From Flavobacteriaceae bacterium (lineage in GTDB: Bacteria; Bacteroidota; Bacteroidia; Flavobacteriales; Flavobacteriaceae): 17,057 nucleotides of DNA. The first letter of the stretch is position 1; every line of letters starts with the position of its first letter. The notes under the pieces were generated by a model that was not told the DNA's origin, made no database searches, and saw only the letters and a program-made list of their open reading frames with translations. Positions 7,344-15,272 of the stretch are shown here, piece after piece. Position numbers and translations under genes: made by a program. The DNA is taken from assembly GCA_018662905.1 (NCBI GenBank), contig JABJFE010000046.1, positions 1 through 17,057 of the forward strand. Direction: 5' to 3'.

Positions 7344-8204
7344 ATGGCGAATCTTAAAGAAATTAGAATAAGAATAGGGTCTGTATCCTCAACAATGCAG
7401 ATAACTAGCGCTATGAAAATGGTTTCTGCAGCTAAATTAAAAAAAGCTCAAGACGCTATTACAGCAATGAGACCTTATTCTAATAAACTTTCAGAATTAA
7501 TGCAAAGCTTTAGCGGTGTTAGTGGAGGCGGAAGTAAATCTTACACAGAAAACAGAAAATTAAACAAAGTATTAGTTGTAGCAATAAGCTCTAACAGAGG
7601 TTTGTGTGGTGCTTTTAACGCTAACATAGCTAAAGAAGCGCTAGTGTTTAAATCAAATGAAAAATTCAGAGATTCACAAATTGATTTTTTAACAATAGGG
7701 AAAAAAATTAACGACACGCTTTCAAAAACTGAAACAATTATTCAGAACGATAGTGAAGTTTTCGAAAATTTAAACTATGAAAACGTAGGTAAAATTGCAG
7801 AAGAATTAATGAATCGTTTTATTTCTAATGACTACGATCATATAGAAATTATATACAACTCTTTTAAAAATGCTGCAACTCAGATAATTAAATCTGAACA
7901 ATTTTTGCCAATACCCGTTAATGACAATAAAGGATCAGAAAATTTAGATTATATATTTGAACCTTCTCTAGAGGGTATTGCCAATACGTTAATTCCAAAA
8001 TCTTTAAAGATTCAGTTGTTTAAAGCAATTAGAGATTCTTTTGCAAGTGAACATGGAGCCAGAATGACAGCGATGCATAAAGCTACTGATAATGCTTCTG
8101 AGCTTAGAGACGAGCTTAAGCTTACTTACAACAAGGCAAGACAGGCTTCAATTACAAACGAAATATTAGAAATTGTTGGTGGTGCTGAAGCTTTAAATAG
8201 CTAA
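7344..8204 (+). CDS. atpG: F1Fo ATP synthase subunit gamma
   Basis: The 286-residue central rotor shaft. Both helices of the long antiparallel coiled coil are clear: the N-terminal one with [21 protein letters not shown] and the C-terminal one with M-T-A-M-x-x-A-T-D-N-A-x-E, then [19 protein letters not shown]. Between them lies the Rossmann-like domain, with [11 protein letters not shown] at about residues 82-92. The length is normal and no cyanobacterial-type redox insert is present. The gene is 12 bases after atpA and 19 before dut. Confidence 0.97.
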   Translation: MANLKEIRIRIGSVSSTMQITSAMKMVSAAKLKKAQDAITAMRPYSNKLSELMQSFSGVSGGGSKSYTENRKLNKVLVVAISSNRGLCGAFNANIAKEALVFKSNEKFRDSQIDFLTIGKKINDTLSKTETIIQNDSEVFENLNYENVGKIAEELMNRFISNDYDHIEIIYNSFKNAATQIIKSEQFLPIPVNDNKGSENLDYIFEPSLEGIANTLIPKSLKIQLFKAIRDSFASEHGARMTAMHKATDNASELRDELKLTYNKARQASITNEILEIVGGAEALNS

Positions 8205-8223
8205 AATTTCTATTTTATCAATT

Positions 8224-8658
8224 ATGGTATTAAAAATAGTTAATAAGTCAAATAACAAACTACCTGAATACGAAACTGAACTTTCAGCAGGAATGGACGT
8301 TAGAGCGTTTGTTGAAGCTTCAATAACTTTAGATCCGTTAGATAGAACTCTTGTAAAAACAGGTCTTTTCGTAGAATTGCCAAAAGGCTACGAAATTCAA
8401 GTTAGACCAAGAAGTGGTTTAGCTCTTAAAAAAGGAATAACCGTTTTAAATTCACCTGGGACAATAGACGCAGATTATAGAGGAGAAATTGGGGTAATAC
8501 TTATTAATCTTTCAAAAAACAAATTTATAATCAGTTCTGGAGACAGAATAGCTCAACTAGTAGTTTGTAAGCATGAACAGCCAAAAATCGAATTAAGCAA
8601 TACTTTAGGAGAGACACAAAGAGGCGTAAAAGGATTTGGCAGTACAGGTATAAATTAA
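8224..8658 (+). CDS. dut: dUTP diphosphatase (dUTPase)
   Basis: A 144-residue trimeric dUTPase, hydrolysing dUTP to dUMP and pyrophosphate; this keeps uracil out of DNA and supplies dUMP for thymidylate synthesis. All five motifs are present: A-G-M-D-V-R-A (22-28), R-P-R-S-G-L-A (61-67), G-T-I-D-A-D-Y-R-G (79-87) with the catalytic Asp82 and base-binding Tyr85, G-D-R-I-A-Q-L (106-112), and the C-terminal lid [10 protein letters not shown] (133-142). The full set indicates an active enzyme. The gene is 19 bases after atpG with no visible promoter and so probably rides on the atp transcript. Confidence 0.97.
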   Translation: MVLKIVNKSNNKLPEYETELSAGMDVRAFVEASITLDPLDRTLVKTGLFVELPKGYEIQVRPRSGLALKKGITVLNSPGTIDADYRGEIGVILINLSKNKFIISSGDRIAQLVVCKHEQPKIELSNTLGETQRGVKGFGSTGIN

Positions 8659-8663
8659 AGACT

Positions 8664-9680
8664 ATGAAATTAATAATTCCCATGGCAGGTAGAGGGTCTC
8701 GATTAAGGCCTCATACATTTACAACAGCAAAACCATTAGTGAAAATAGCGGGAAAAAGTATTCTAGCTCAATTAATTAAAGATGCTGTAAAACTGGTAAA
8801 TGAGCCAATTGAAGAAATGGCTTTTATAGTTGGAGATGAATCTTTCTTTGGAGATCAAATAATACAAGAATTAAAATTATTAGCAAAAAACTATAACTCA
8901 AAGGCGACAATATATAGACAACTTAATCCGCTGGGAACTGGCCACGCAATTATGTGCGCTGAGAAATCTTTAAGTGGAAAAGCACTGGTAATTTATCCAG
9001 ACACTTTAATAAAAACTAATGAAACTTTTGACAAGAATGCTGATGCTGTTATATGGACAAAAGAAGTTGAAAACCCGGAAGCTTACGGAGTTGTAAAATT
9101 AAATAGCGAAGGAAACGTCACGGCTTTAGTAGAAAAGCCAACTGAACCTGTATCTAATTATGCTGTTATTGGACTTTATTATTTTAAAGAAATATCACAA
9201 TTAAAAAGGCAACTTCAAAAAGTTATTGACGAGAACTTGATGAATTCTGGAGAATATCAAATCAATGATGGCTTATTAAAAATGATGAGTGACGGAAAAA
9301 TATTTAAAGTAGGAAAGGTGTCAGCTTGGCTTGATTGTGGGAATGTTAAAAGTTCTATTAATTCTAATAAAGAAATGTTAAATTTTCACAGTAGTGATGA
9401 TTTACAGTTAGTATCAGCTAATGCTAAATTAATTAATTCAAATATTATTGAACCAGTATTTATAGATGATAATGTAGTCATAGAGAACTCTACTGTCGGC
9501 CCACATGTCTCAATTTATAAAGAAACAAAAATCTTTAACTCTATTATCGAGAATTCCATAATTGGCCAAGATACTCAAGTGTTAAATGCTGATTTTAAAA
9601 ACTCTATGATTGGAAATAATTGTAAGTATGACGGCAATTATAAATCTATAAATATTGGAGATTTCAGTGAGTTAATTTAA
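8664..9680 (+). CDS. Sugar-phosphate nucleotidyltransferase with C-terminal left-handed beta-helix
   Basis: A 338-residue enzyme of the RmlA/GlmU-type family that joins a sugar 1-phosphate to an NTP. The nucleotide-binding start is A-G-R-G-S-R-L-R-P (8-16), with K23-P24 contacting the phosphate. Y-P-D-T-L (111-115) holds the metal-binding Asp, and V-E-K-P and W-L-D-C-G-N mark the sugar site. After about residue 250, hexapeptide turns such as F-I-D-D-N-V, S-T-V-G-P-H-V and S-I-I-G-Q-D form a short left-handed beta-helix, but it is not long enough to be a full GlmU acetyltransferase. The substrate cannot be read from the sequence: glucose-, mannose- and GlcNAc-1-phosphate are all possible. It starts five bases after dut. 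Confidence 0.85.
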   Translation: MKLIIPMAGRGSRLRPHTFTTAKPLVKIAGKSILAQLIKDAVKLVNEPIEEMAFIVGDESFFGDQIIQELKLLAKNYNSKATIYRQLNPLGTGHAIMCAEKSLSGKALVIYPDTLIKTNETFDKNADAVIWTKEVENPEAYGVVKLNSEGNVTALVEKPTEPVSNYAVIGLYYFKEISQLKRQLQKVIDENLMNSGEYQINDGLLKMMSDGKIFKVGKVSAWLDCGNVKSSINSNKEMLNFHSSDDLQLVSANAKLINSNIIEPVFIDDNVVIENSTVGPHVSIYKETKIFNSIIENSIIGQDTQVLNADFKNSMIGNNCKYDGNYKSINIGDFSELI

Positions 9681-9689
9681 CTTGCTGCA

Positions 9690-10448
9690 ATGAGAAGAAT
9701 AATTATAATCTTTTTTCTGTTTATTTCAAGCTGTAATTTAACCAAAAACACGAGCTCAAACACAGCTTTAAAAAAAATACCAATAAAAATATTAAAAGAA
9801 AAAATAGAGAATAACAACAATAGGTTTTCCTTTTTAATGTTACGCTCTCAAGCAACCATTGTCAACAATGGAACCACGAATCAGTTTAACGTCTCAATAA
9901 GGCTAAAAAAACAAGAGCAAATTTTAATTAGCGGATCACTTTTAATTCCATTGTTTAAAGGCTTACTCACCAAAAACGATTTAGTGTTTTATGAGAAGTT
10001 GAACAAATCATTTTACAGAGGGAATTATGATTATATTTCAGAATTACTCAATTTTCAGTTTTCTTTAGAATCCTTCGAAAACTTAATTACAGGCAAGCCT
10101 ATCGTAAATTTGAATAATTTAAAATTGAGGCAAAGTTCAGAAAACAAAAACTATATACTAAGCTCATACGATAGAAAAAACAAATTAAATTACAAGTATT
10201 ATTTTGAGCCCCTTACGTTTAATTTGATAAAACAGGTTTTTACGGATAATAAAAAGAGTTCTTTAACAATAGAGTATAGTAATTATAAAGTTATTGACAA
10301 CAACGTTATTCCTCAAAGAGTTGTAATAAACGCAAAGAACAAAGAGAAGGAATTGAAAATAAATCTCAATTCAAAAATTAGAAGAATTAATGAAGAAATT
10401 TCTTTTCCATTTAAAATCCCGAAAGGATACAAAAAAATTCAATTATGA
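9690..10448 (+). CDS. Outer-membrane-type lipoprotein, DUF4292-like
   Basis: A 252-residue lipoprotein: basic start MRR, hydrophobic core IIIIFFLFI and lipobox I-S-S-C with the lipidated Cys at residue 15. The rest alternates polar and hydrophobic residues as in beta-sheet lipoproteins of the LolA/LolB fold; a stretch such as F-N-V-S-I-R-L-K-K-Q-E-Q-I-L-I-S-G-S is typical of DUF4292 proteins of Bacteroidota. The function is not established; a lipoprotein-handling or envelope role is plausible from the fold. Its ATGA end overlaps the envC start by four bases, so the two are co-translated and may work together. The family call rests on the pattern and on position before envC. Confidence 0.7.
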   Translation: MRRIIIIFFLFISSCNLTKNTSSNTALKKIPIKILKEKIENNNNRFSFLMLRSQATIVNNGTTNQFNVSIRLKKQEQILISGSLLIPLFKGLLTKNDLVFYEKLNKSFYRGNYDYISELLNFQFSLESFENLITGKPIVNLNNLKLRQSSENKNYILSSYDRKNKLNYKYYFEPLTFNLIKQVFTDNKKSSLTIEYSNYKVIDNNVIPQRVVINAKNKEKELKINLNSKIRRINEEISFPFKIPKGYKKIQL

Positions 10449-11674
10449 GTTTTTTTAGAATTTCAAAGCAAAGTTTTTTAATTGGGATTTTTTTAATGAT
10501 CACTTCATTAGCGCACTCTCAAAAATCGACTCAAAAGCGATTAGAAGAAAAAAAAGTTGAAATCAAAAAAGAATTAAAGGAAATAAACGCTCTATTATTT
10601 ACCAATAAACAAAAAAAAGCAGCAGCTTTTTCAGACCTTGAGAATTTAAGCTACAAGATTCAAAGGAAACAAGAATTAATTAAACTTACAAATCAGCAAA
10701 TTAATTTACTCAACTCTGAAATAGAAGAAAACGCTAAATCTATAGAAAAATTAGAAATTGATCTAATTGAAGTTAGGGAAGCCTACAAAGAAATGATCTT
10801 AAAATCATTTAAATCTAAATCCGGGAAAAACAGGCTTATGTTTATTCTATCTTCAGAAACATTTTTTCAGGCATTAAAACGCACTCAGTATATAAAGCAA
10901 TATTCTTTGTTTAGAAAAAATCAAGCAAAAAAAATAGAATTAATTTCAGGTCAACTTAAGGAAGTTAAAAAAGAGCTACTGTATAAAAGAGACTTTAAAG
11001 AAGGATTATTAGTAAAAAACAGATTAACTCAAAAAACTTTAGAATTAGAAAAGAAGGAAGTTAATAATATAGCTTTTAGCCTTAGAAACGATGAAAAAAA
11101 ATATAAAAGAAATATCTTGGCTAAAGAAAAAGAAAGTCAAAAAATTGATAAGCAAATTGATAAATTGATAAGGGAGGCTATCGCAAGATCTAACAAGAAT
11201 AAGTCTGATAAAAATTCTAAAGGATTTAATTTAACACCTGAATCAAAAGCGCTGGCAAAAAAGTTTGAATTAAACAAAGGAAAATTACCCTGGCCAGTTT
11301 CAAGAGGAGTTGTTATTCAAAAATTTGGAACCCAGCCTCATCCAGTCGTAAAAACCGCTAAAATTAAAAGTAATGGAATAGTTATCGCAACCGAAAAAAA
11401 CCAAAAAGTAAAAACAGTTTTTGAAGGAAAGGTATTATCAGTTCTTCAGTTTAGAGGAAGCAACCCTACTGTTTTGGTTCAGCACGGAAATTATATTACA
11501 GCGTATAAAAATCTATCTAAAGTGTTTGTTAATAAAGGAGATAAAGTCATCTCAAATCAATATATAGGAGAGGTTTTTACGAACACTTCTACAGGAAAAT
11601 CTTCTATTCAATTTAGTGTGTTTCAAAAAACCACTCCATTAAATCCTTTATTGTGGATTTTAAAAATGAAGTAA
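10445..11674 (+). CDS. envC: EnvC-like murein hydrolase activator (coiled coil plus degenerate LytM)
   Basis: A 409-residue exported protein. A signal peptide (1-25, cut near AHS) is followed by charged coiled coil from about 28 to 250 and an M23/LytM domain from about 281 (LPWPV) to the end. In active M23 enzymes zinc is held by H-x-x-x-D and by H-x-H near the C-terminus, with a catalytic His in Y-x-H-L. Here the aligned positions are Ser309, Val313, Ser387 and Gln389, and Y-K-N-L has Asn356, so the domain should not cut peptidoglycan. This matches E. coli EnvC, whose dead LytM domain switches on cell-wall amidases at the division site. No amidase or ftsEX gene is in the window. The start overlaps the previous gene (ATGA), and the stop lies one base from the ribE stop. 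Confidence 0.88.
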   Translation: MSFFRISKQSFLIGIFLMITSLAHSQKSTQKRLEEKKVEIKKELKEINALLFTNKQKKAAAFSDLENLSYKIQRKQELIKLTNQQINLLNSEIEENAKSIEKLEIDLIEVREAYKEMILKSFKSKSGKNRLMFILSSETFFQALKRTQYIKQYSLFRKNQAKKIELISGQLKEVKKELLYKRDFKEGLLVKNRLTQKTLELEKKEVNNIAFSLRNDEKKYKRNILAKEKESQKIDKQIDKLIREAIARSNKNKSDKNSKGFNLTPESKALAKKFELNKGKLPWPVSRGVVIQKFGTQPHPVVKTAKIKSNGIVIATEKNQKVKTVFEGKVLSVLQFRGSNPTVLVQHGNYITAYKNLSKVFVNKGDKVISNQYIGEVFTNTSTGKSSIQFSVFQKTTPLNPLLWILKMK

Positions 11675-11675
11675 A

Positions 11676-12263
11676 CTATTTGAAGTTCAAAGCCATCTTA
11701 GCTAAGTACTTCCCAAGTATGTCGAACTCTAAATTGACAACATCTCCTTTGTTTAAAGTTTTAAAACTCGTATTGTCAAAAGTATAAGGAATAATAGCAA
11801 CTTTAAACTGAGTAACTTTTGAATCTATTACAGTTAGGCTAACCCCGTTAATAGCAATAGATCCCTTTTCAACAGTTATATTATTTGATTTTTTATGTTC
11901 AATAATAAACTCCCAGCTTCCCTTTTTTTCATCAACATTAATACATTTGCCAACTTGATCAACATGTCCTTGGATCATATGACCATCAAGTCTGTCTCCA
12001 ATCTTCATCGCTCTTTCCAAATTTATAATGTCACCAACTTTCCAATTTTTAATTGTCGTTTTATTTATAGTTTCTTCAATTGCAGTTACTGTGTATGACT
12101 TATTGCTAATGTTGACAACGGTTAAACATATTCCGTTATGTGAAACGCTTTGATCTATTTTGAACTCAGATGTTAGTTCGCAACTCAAGGTAATGTCAAG
12201 ATTATTTTTAGTTTTCTTAATATCAACTATTTCGGCTAGGTGTTCAACAATTCCTGTAAACAT
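11676..12263 (-). CDS. ribE: Riboflavin synthase, alpha chain
   Basis: A 195-residue riboflavin synthase, which converts two 6,7-dimethyl-8-ribityllumazine molecules to riboflavin and a pyrimidinedione, the last step of vitamin B2 synthesis. It begins with the hallmark M-F-T-G-I-V-E and has two similar lumazine-binding barrels: residues 1-97 with S-V-x-H-N-G-I-C-L-T-V, and 98-195 with G-S-I-A-I-N-G-V-S-L-T-V. G-H-M-I-Q-G-H-V-D joins them. A C-terminal helix follows for trimer formation, and the length is normal. It is the only minus-strand gene. It converges on envC with one base between stops and diverges from pdxA across 60 bases. No FMN riboswitch is visible upstream in so short a gap. Confidence 0.97.
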   Translation of the reverse strand: MFTGIVEHLAEIVDIKKTKNNLDITLSCELTSEFKIDQSVSHNGICLTVVNISNKSYTVTAIEETINKTTIKNWKVGDIINLERAMKIGDRLDGHMIQGHVDQVGKCINVDEKKGSWEFIIEHKKSNNITVEKGSIAINGVSLTVIDSKVTQFKVAIIPYTFDNTSFKTLNKGDVVNLEFDILGKYLAKMALNFK

Positions 12264-12276
12264 GAGTATTAATTTA

Positions 12277-12284
12277 TATCTTTA
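12277..12284 (+). promoter_or_regulatory. Possible -7 element of pdxA
   Basis: TATCTTTA in the 60-base ribE-pdxA gap matches TAnnTTTG except the last base and would place a start about 30 bases before pdxA. No TTTG or TTG is found 17-23 bases upstream, so support is weak. Confidence 0.25.
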
Positions 12285-12323
12285 ATATCGGATAAAATTA
12301 ATAATAATAAAAGAACAAATGGC

Positions 12324-13379
12324 ATGAAGAACGAAACTTTACCAATTGTAGGAATTTCTTGTGGGGATCCAAACGGTATTGGGATTGAGGTCATTTTAAA
12401 ATCCTTAAATGATAAGAGAATATTAAATTTCTTTACACCAGTAATATTTTGCAATAACAATTTAGTTTCTGATCAAAAAAAGCAACTAAATCTGGAAACA
12501 GATCTAATCAAGATTAATTTAAATCAAAGTCCTATCGTTGGAAAAATTAATATTATTGACGTGTGGGATGATGATTTTGTTACAACGTTTGGCAAGCCAA
12601 CAACGGATTCGGGCACAAAGTCATTTTTGTCGCTTCAATCAGCTGTAAAAGCTTTAATTAACGGTAATGTTAATTTGCTAGTTACTGCGCCAATTAATAA
12701 AAATAACATACAGAGTGAAAAATTTAAATTCCCGGGGCATACAGATTACTTAGCTAAAGAGCTTGGAGGTGAAAGCTTAATGTTTATGATTTGTGATGAA
12801 CTGAAAATAGGTTTACTAACAGATCACATTCCTTTAAAAGAAATTAATTCACATGTTACAAAACAAAGAATAGAACAAAAATTCTCATTAATCAATGAAT
12901 CTTTAAAAAAAGATTTTGGGTTACAAAAGCCCAAAATTGCAGTCCTTTCCATTGATCCACATGTTGGTGATGGAGGGGTTATAGGAAATGATGATCAGGA
13001 TATATTAAAGCCAGCCTTATTGGACATTGCATCAAAAAACAATTTAGTTTTTGGACCTTTTTCAAGTGACAGTTTTTTTGGTTCAGGCCAACATAAAAAG
13101 TATGATGCTGTTTTAGCCATTTATCACGACCAAGGTCTTATTCCCTTTAAAACATTATCCTTTGGAACAGGCGTTAACTACACAGCAGGGTTAAATAAAG
13201 TTAGAACTTCACCTGATCACGGAACAGGCTATGATATTGCAGGAAAGGGACTTGCAGATTCGACGTCTTTTAAAAACGCAATATTTTCTGGAATAGATAT
13301 TTTAAAATCAAGAAAGCTGTACGACGATCTAAATAAAAACCCATTAACATCGTCTAATTCTAAAACTAGAAAAAAATAG
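12324..13379 (+). CDS. pdxA: 4-hydroxythreonine-4-phosphate dehydrogenase
   Basis: A 351-residue cytoplasmic NAD-dependent dehydrogenase of the DXP-dependent vitamin B6 route. It oxidises 4-phosphohydroxy-L-threonine, whose product PdxJ condenses with deoxyxylulose phosphate. The N-terminal I-S-C-G-D-P-N-G-I-G is the family opening. The three metal ligands are His168 (D-H-I-P-L), His213 (D-P-H-V-G-D-G-G) and His268 (Y-H-D-Q-G-L-I-P-F-K), matching E. coli H166, H211 and H266. F-P-G-H-T-D-Y-L-A is also conserved. Length is normal apart from a basic tail. An ATG five bases upstream (12319) is out of frame. The presence of pdxA implies de novo B6 synthesis; pdxJ is not in the window. Confidence 0.97.
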   Translation: MKNETLPIVGISCGDPNGIGIEVILKSLNDKRILNFFTPVIFCNNNLVSDQKKQLNLETDLIKINLNQSPIVGKINIIDVWDDDFVTTFGKPTTDSGTKSFLSLQSAVKALINGNVNLLVTAPINKNNIQSEKFKFPGHTDYLAKELGGESLMFMICDELKIGLLTDHIPLKEINSHVTKQRIEQKFSLINESLKKDFGLQKPKIAVLSIDPHVGDGGVIGNDDQDILKPALLDIASKNNLVFGPFSSDSFFGSGQHKKYDAVLAIYHDQGLIPFKTLSFGTGVNYTAGLNKVRTSPDHGTGYDIAGKGLADSTSFKNAIFSGIDILKSRKLYDDLNKNPLTSSNSKTRKK

Positions 13380-13402
13380 GCTGTTAAAATTATAATATTT
13401 CT

Positions 13403-13410
13403 TATATTCG
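13403..13410 (+). promoter_or_regulatory. Possible -7 element before the yceD-rpmF-fabH cluster
   Basis: TATATTCG matches TAnnTTTG at all but one position and lies 19 bases before the start codon at 13430. No clear -33 TTTG is found upstream at the right distance, so this is only a candidate. It is the sole promoter-like string in the 50-base gap after pdxA. Confidence 0.35.
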
Positions 13411-13429
13411 CAGGCTCAAACTTAGCATT

Positions 13430-13951
13430 ATGCAGTTTCTAAATCAGTTTGTAATTAGTTTTACTGGATTAAAAGAAGGGGAGCATGAGTATAAGTTTGA
13501 GCTAGAAAAGAAGTTCTTTGAACATTTTGAATACAATGATTTTAATAGTTGTAAGATAGACACAACAGTAATTTTGAATAAAAAATCTAATTTATTAGAA
13601 TTTAATTTTTACTCAAAAGGAAAGATCAACTTAAACTGCCACGTTTCTAACGAACCTTTTGATTACGATCAAGAGCATAATATGAAATTGGTTGTAAAAT
13701 TCAGCTCTGAACTGTCAGATGACAACGAAGAACTTTTGGTTTTACCCGTTGGTCAAACTCAAATAAATATTGCAAAATACTTATTTGAAATGATAGTGTT
13801 ATCTTTACCTATTAAAATTATACATCCTGGCGTTAATGACGGTTCTTTAGAAACGGAAACGTTAAAAAGGCTTAGAGAGTATGAATCAAATGTTCTAGAA
13901 AATAAAGATAAAAGCGATCCCAGATGGGATAAATTAAAAGATTTAATATAA
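13430..13951 (+). CDS. yceD: YceD/DUF177 family protein
   Basis: A 173-residue cytoplasmic protein of the DUF177 (YceD) family, encoded directly before rpmF in many bacteria and linked to 23S rRNA or 50S subunit assembly. Visible family features are the G-K-I-N-L-N-C core strand (one Cys, not the C-x-x-C of many proteobacterial members), an acidic middle region, and the C-terminal D-P-R-W-D-K-L-K-D-L ending. The N-terminal domain has an L-K-E-G-E-H-E-Y-K-F stretch typical of Bacteroidota members. Only six bases separate its stop from rpmF, supporting a ribosome role. The biochemical activity of the family is not settled. Confidence 0.85.
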   Translation: MQFLNQFVISFTGLKEGEHEYKFELEKKFFEHFEYNDFNSCKIDTTVILNKKSNLLEFNFYSKGKINLNCHVSNEPFDYDQEHNMKLVVKFSSELSDDNEELLVLPVGQTQINIAKYLFEMIVLSLPIKIIHPGVNDGSLETETLKRLREYESNVLENKDKSDPRWDKLKDLI

Positions 13952-13957
13952 ACGATT

Positions 13958-14155
13958 ATGGCACATCCTAAGAGAAAAATTTCCAAAACTAGAAGAGACA
14001 AAAGAAGAACTCACTATAAAGTTTCAGACTCTCAGATAGCAACATGTAAAACGACAGGAGAAGCTCACTTATACCATAGAGCTCACTGGCACGAAGGAAA
14101 ATTATATTATAGAGGTAAAGTTTTGATTGACAATACTGTAGAAGCAGAAGCTTAA
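13958..14155 (+). CDS. rpmF: 50S ribosomal protein L32
   Basis: A 65-residue L32 (bL32), a small basic protein of the large subunit. The N-terminus [19 protein letters not shown] is diagnostic, followed by the [11 protein letters not shown] stretch of Bacteroidota members. Many L32 proteins bind zinc through four Cys; this one has only Cys30, so it is a zinc-free form as expected here. The start ATG at 13958 is preceded by ATT. It lies between yceD and fabH, the conserved coupling of ribosome and fatty acid synthesis genes; plsX, often present in this cluster elsewhere, is missing. Confidence 0.97.
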   Translation: MAHPKRKISKTRRDKRRTHYKVSDSQIATCKTTGEAHLYHRAHWHEGKLYYRGKVLIDNTVEAEA

Positions 14156-14268
14156 TACAGTTTTTTAAAAAAATCATTTTTTTTACACTTTTTTTGAATT
14201 TTCTCGCCATTTTTTATCGTTTTTCCCCATTTTTTTGCCATTTTTGATCAAAATTCTAACTAACGAGT
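14156..14268 (+). promoter_or_regulatory. Pyrimidine-rich intergenic leader of fabH with CCATTTTT repeats
   Basis: A 113-base gap, the longest in the window between same-strand genes. It begins with an A7-TCA-T8 segment (14167-14184) that could fold as an all-AU hairpin, then becomes a T-rich strand with almost no G. CCATTTTT occurs at 14207-14214, 14227-14234 and 14238-14245. TTTG at 14193-14196 followed 18 bases later by TATCGTTT is a poor promoter match. It may hold a weak terminator for rpmF, a promoter for fabH or a regulator site; none is proven. Confidence 0.35.
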
Positions 14269-15261
14269 TTGAAAAATATTAATGCTTCTATTACTGCGGT
14301 TGGGTCATTTTTGCCTGAAAAAATTTTAAGCAATACTGATTTAGAAAAAATTGTTGACACTAACGATGAGTGGATCACTTCCAGAACAGGAATTAAAGAA
14401 AGAAGAATTTTAGATAAAGGAATTGGCACCTCTCACATGGCAATTCAAGCAGCAAATGCTATAATTGAAAGTAAAAAACTTGACCCCTTAGAAATAGATT
14501 TAGTTATTGTCGCAACAATTACTCCTGACATGCACGCAACTGCTACTGCAGCTTATGTAGCTTCTGAGATTGGAGCTTCTAACGCATTTGGATTTGACAT
14601 TAGCGCAGCTTGTTCAGGATTTTTATATGGAATGTCTACCGCTTCTGCATTTATTGAATCAGGTAGATATAAAAAAATTATTTTAATAGGTGCTGATAAG
14701 ATGTCTTCCATTGTAGATTACTCTGACAGGAATACATGTATTATTTTTGGAGATGGAGCGGGTGCTGTTTTGCTCGAGCCGGATTATGAAGGATATGGTG
14801 TTCAAGACGAATATTTGCGCTCCAATGGCTCAAACAGAAACTTGTTAAGAATTGAAGCAGGTGGATCACAAACACCAACAACAAAAGAATCTGTTGAAGA
14901 AAAAAAACATTTTATATATCAAGACGGTAAAAACGTCTTTAAACATGCGGTTTCAAACATGTCTGATGCTTCTGAGCAAATCATGAATCGTAATAATCTA
15001 ACTCCTCTGGATGTAAATTATTTGGTTGCCCACCAGGCAAATAAGAGAATAATAGATGCTACATCAAACAGAATGGGTATCAAGGACGAAAAGGTTCTTA
15101 TGAACATACACAGGTATGGAAATACCACCGCAGCAACAATTCCTTTACTTTTATTTGATTTTGAATCTAAATTCAAAAAGGGAGATAATATTATTTTTGC
15201 CTCTTTTGGAGCAGGCTTCACTTGGGGAGCAATGTATTTAAAATGGGCCTATAACCACTAA
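14269..15261 (+). CDS. fabH: 3-oxoacyl-ACP synthase III
   Basis: A 330-residue KAS III that condenses a short acyl-CoA starter with malonyl-ACP, the first step of type II fatty acid synthesis. The catalytic triad is visible: Cys115 in D-I-S-A-A-C-S-G-F, His255 in A-H-Q-A-N-K-R-I-I and Asn285 in H-R-Y-G-N-T-T-A-A, equivalent to E. coli C112, H244 and N274. The D-E-W-I-x-S-R-T-G-I-K-E-R motif near residue 33 binds CoA. The C-terminal G-A-G-F-T-W-G-A is intact and the length is typical. Starter specificity (acetyl or branched acyl) cannot be read off. Start is TTG at 14269, with A at -3; the nearby ATG at 14282 is out of frame. accB follows after 11 bases. Confidence 0.97.
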   Translation: MKNINASITAVGSFLPEKILSNTDLEKIVDTNDEWITSRTGIKERRILDKGIGTSHMAIQAANAIIESKKLDPLEIDLVIVATITPDMHATATAAYVASEIGASNAFGFDISAACSGFLYGMSTASAFIESGRYKKIILIGADKMSSIVDYSDRNTCIIFGDGAGAVLLEPDYEGYGVQDEYLRSNGSNRNLLRIEAGGSQTPTTKESVEEKKHFIYQDGKNVFKHAVSNMSDASEQIMNRNNLTPLDVNYLVAHQANKRIIDATSNRMGIKDEKVLMNIHRYGNTTAATIPLLLFDFESKFKKGDNIIFASFGAGFTWGAMYLKWAYNH

Positions 15262-15272
15262 TTATTTTTATT

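Noticed and set aside
11697..11720. CTTAGCTAAG palindrome and a TACTT/AAGTA repeat at the ribE end as a terminator
   Set aside because: Both are short, lie inside the ribE coding sequence and are not followed by a T-run on either strand.
12293..12319. Minus-strand promoter for ribE (TTTG at 12319-12316 and TAATTTTA at 12300-12293)
   Set aside because: The spacing is only 15 bases and the -7 string lacks the final G, so it falls outside the consensus.
12319..12326. ATG at 12319 as a start or upstream peptide for pdxA
   Set aside because: It is out of frame and stops at the second codon after it (ATG GCA TGA); pdxA begins inside it at 12324. A stop-start coupling is possible but unsupported.
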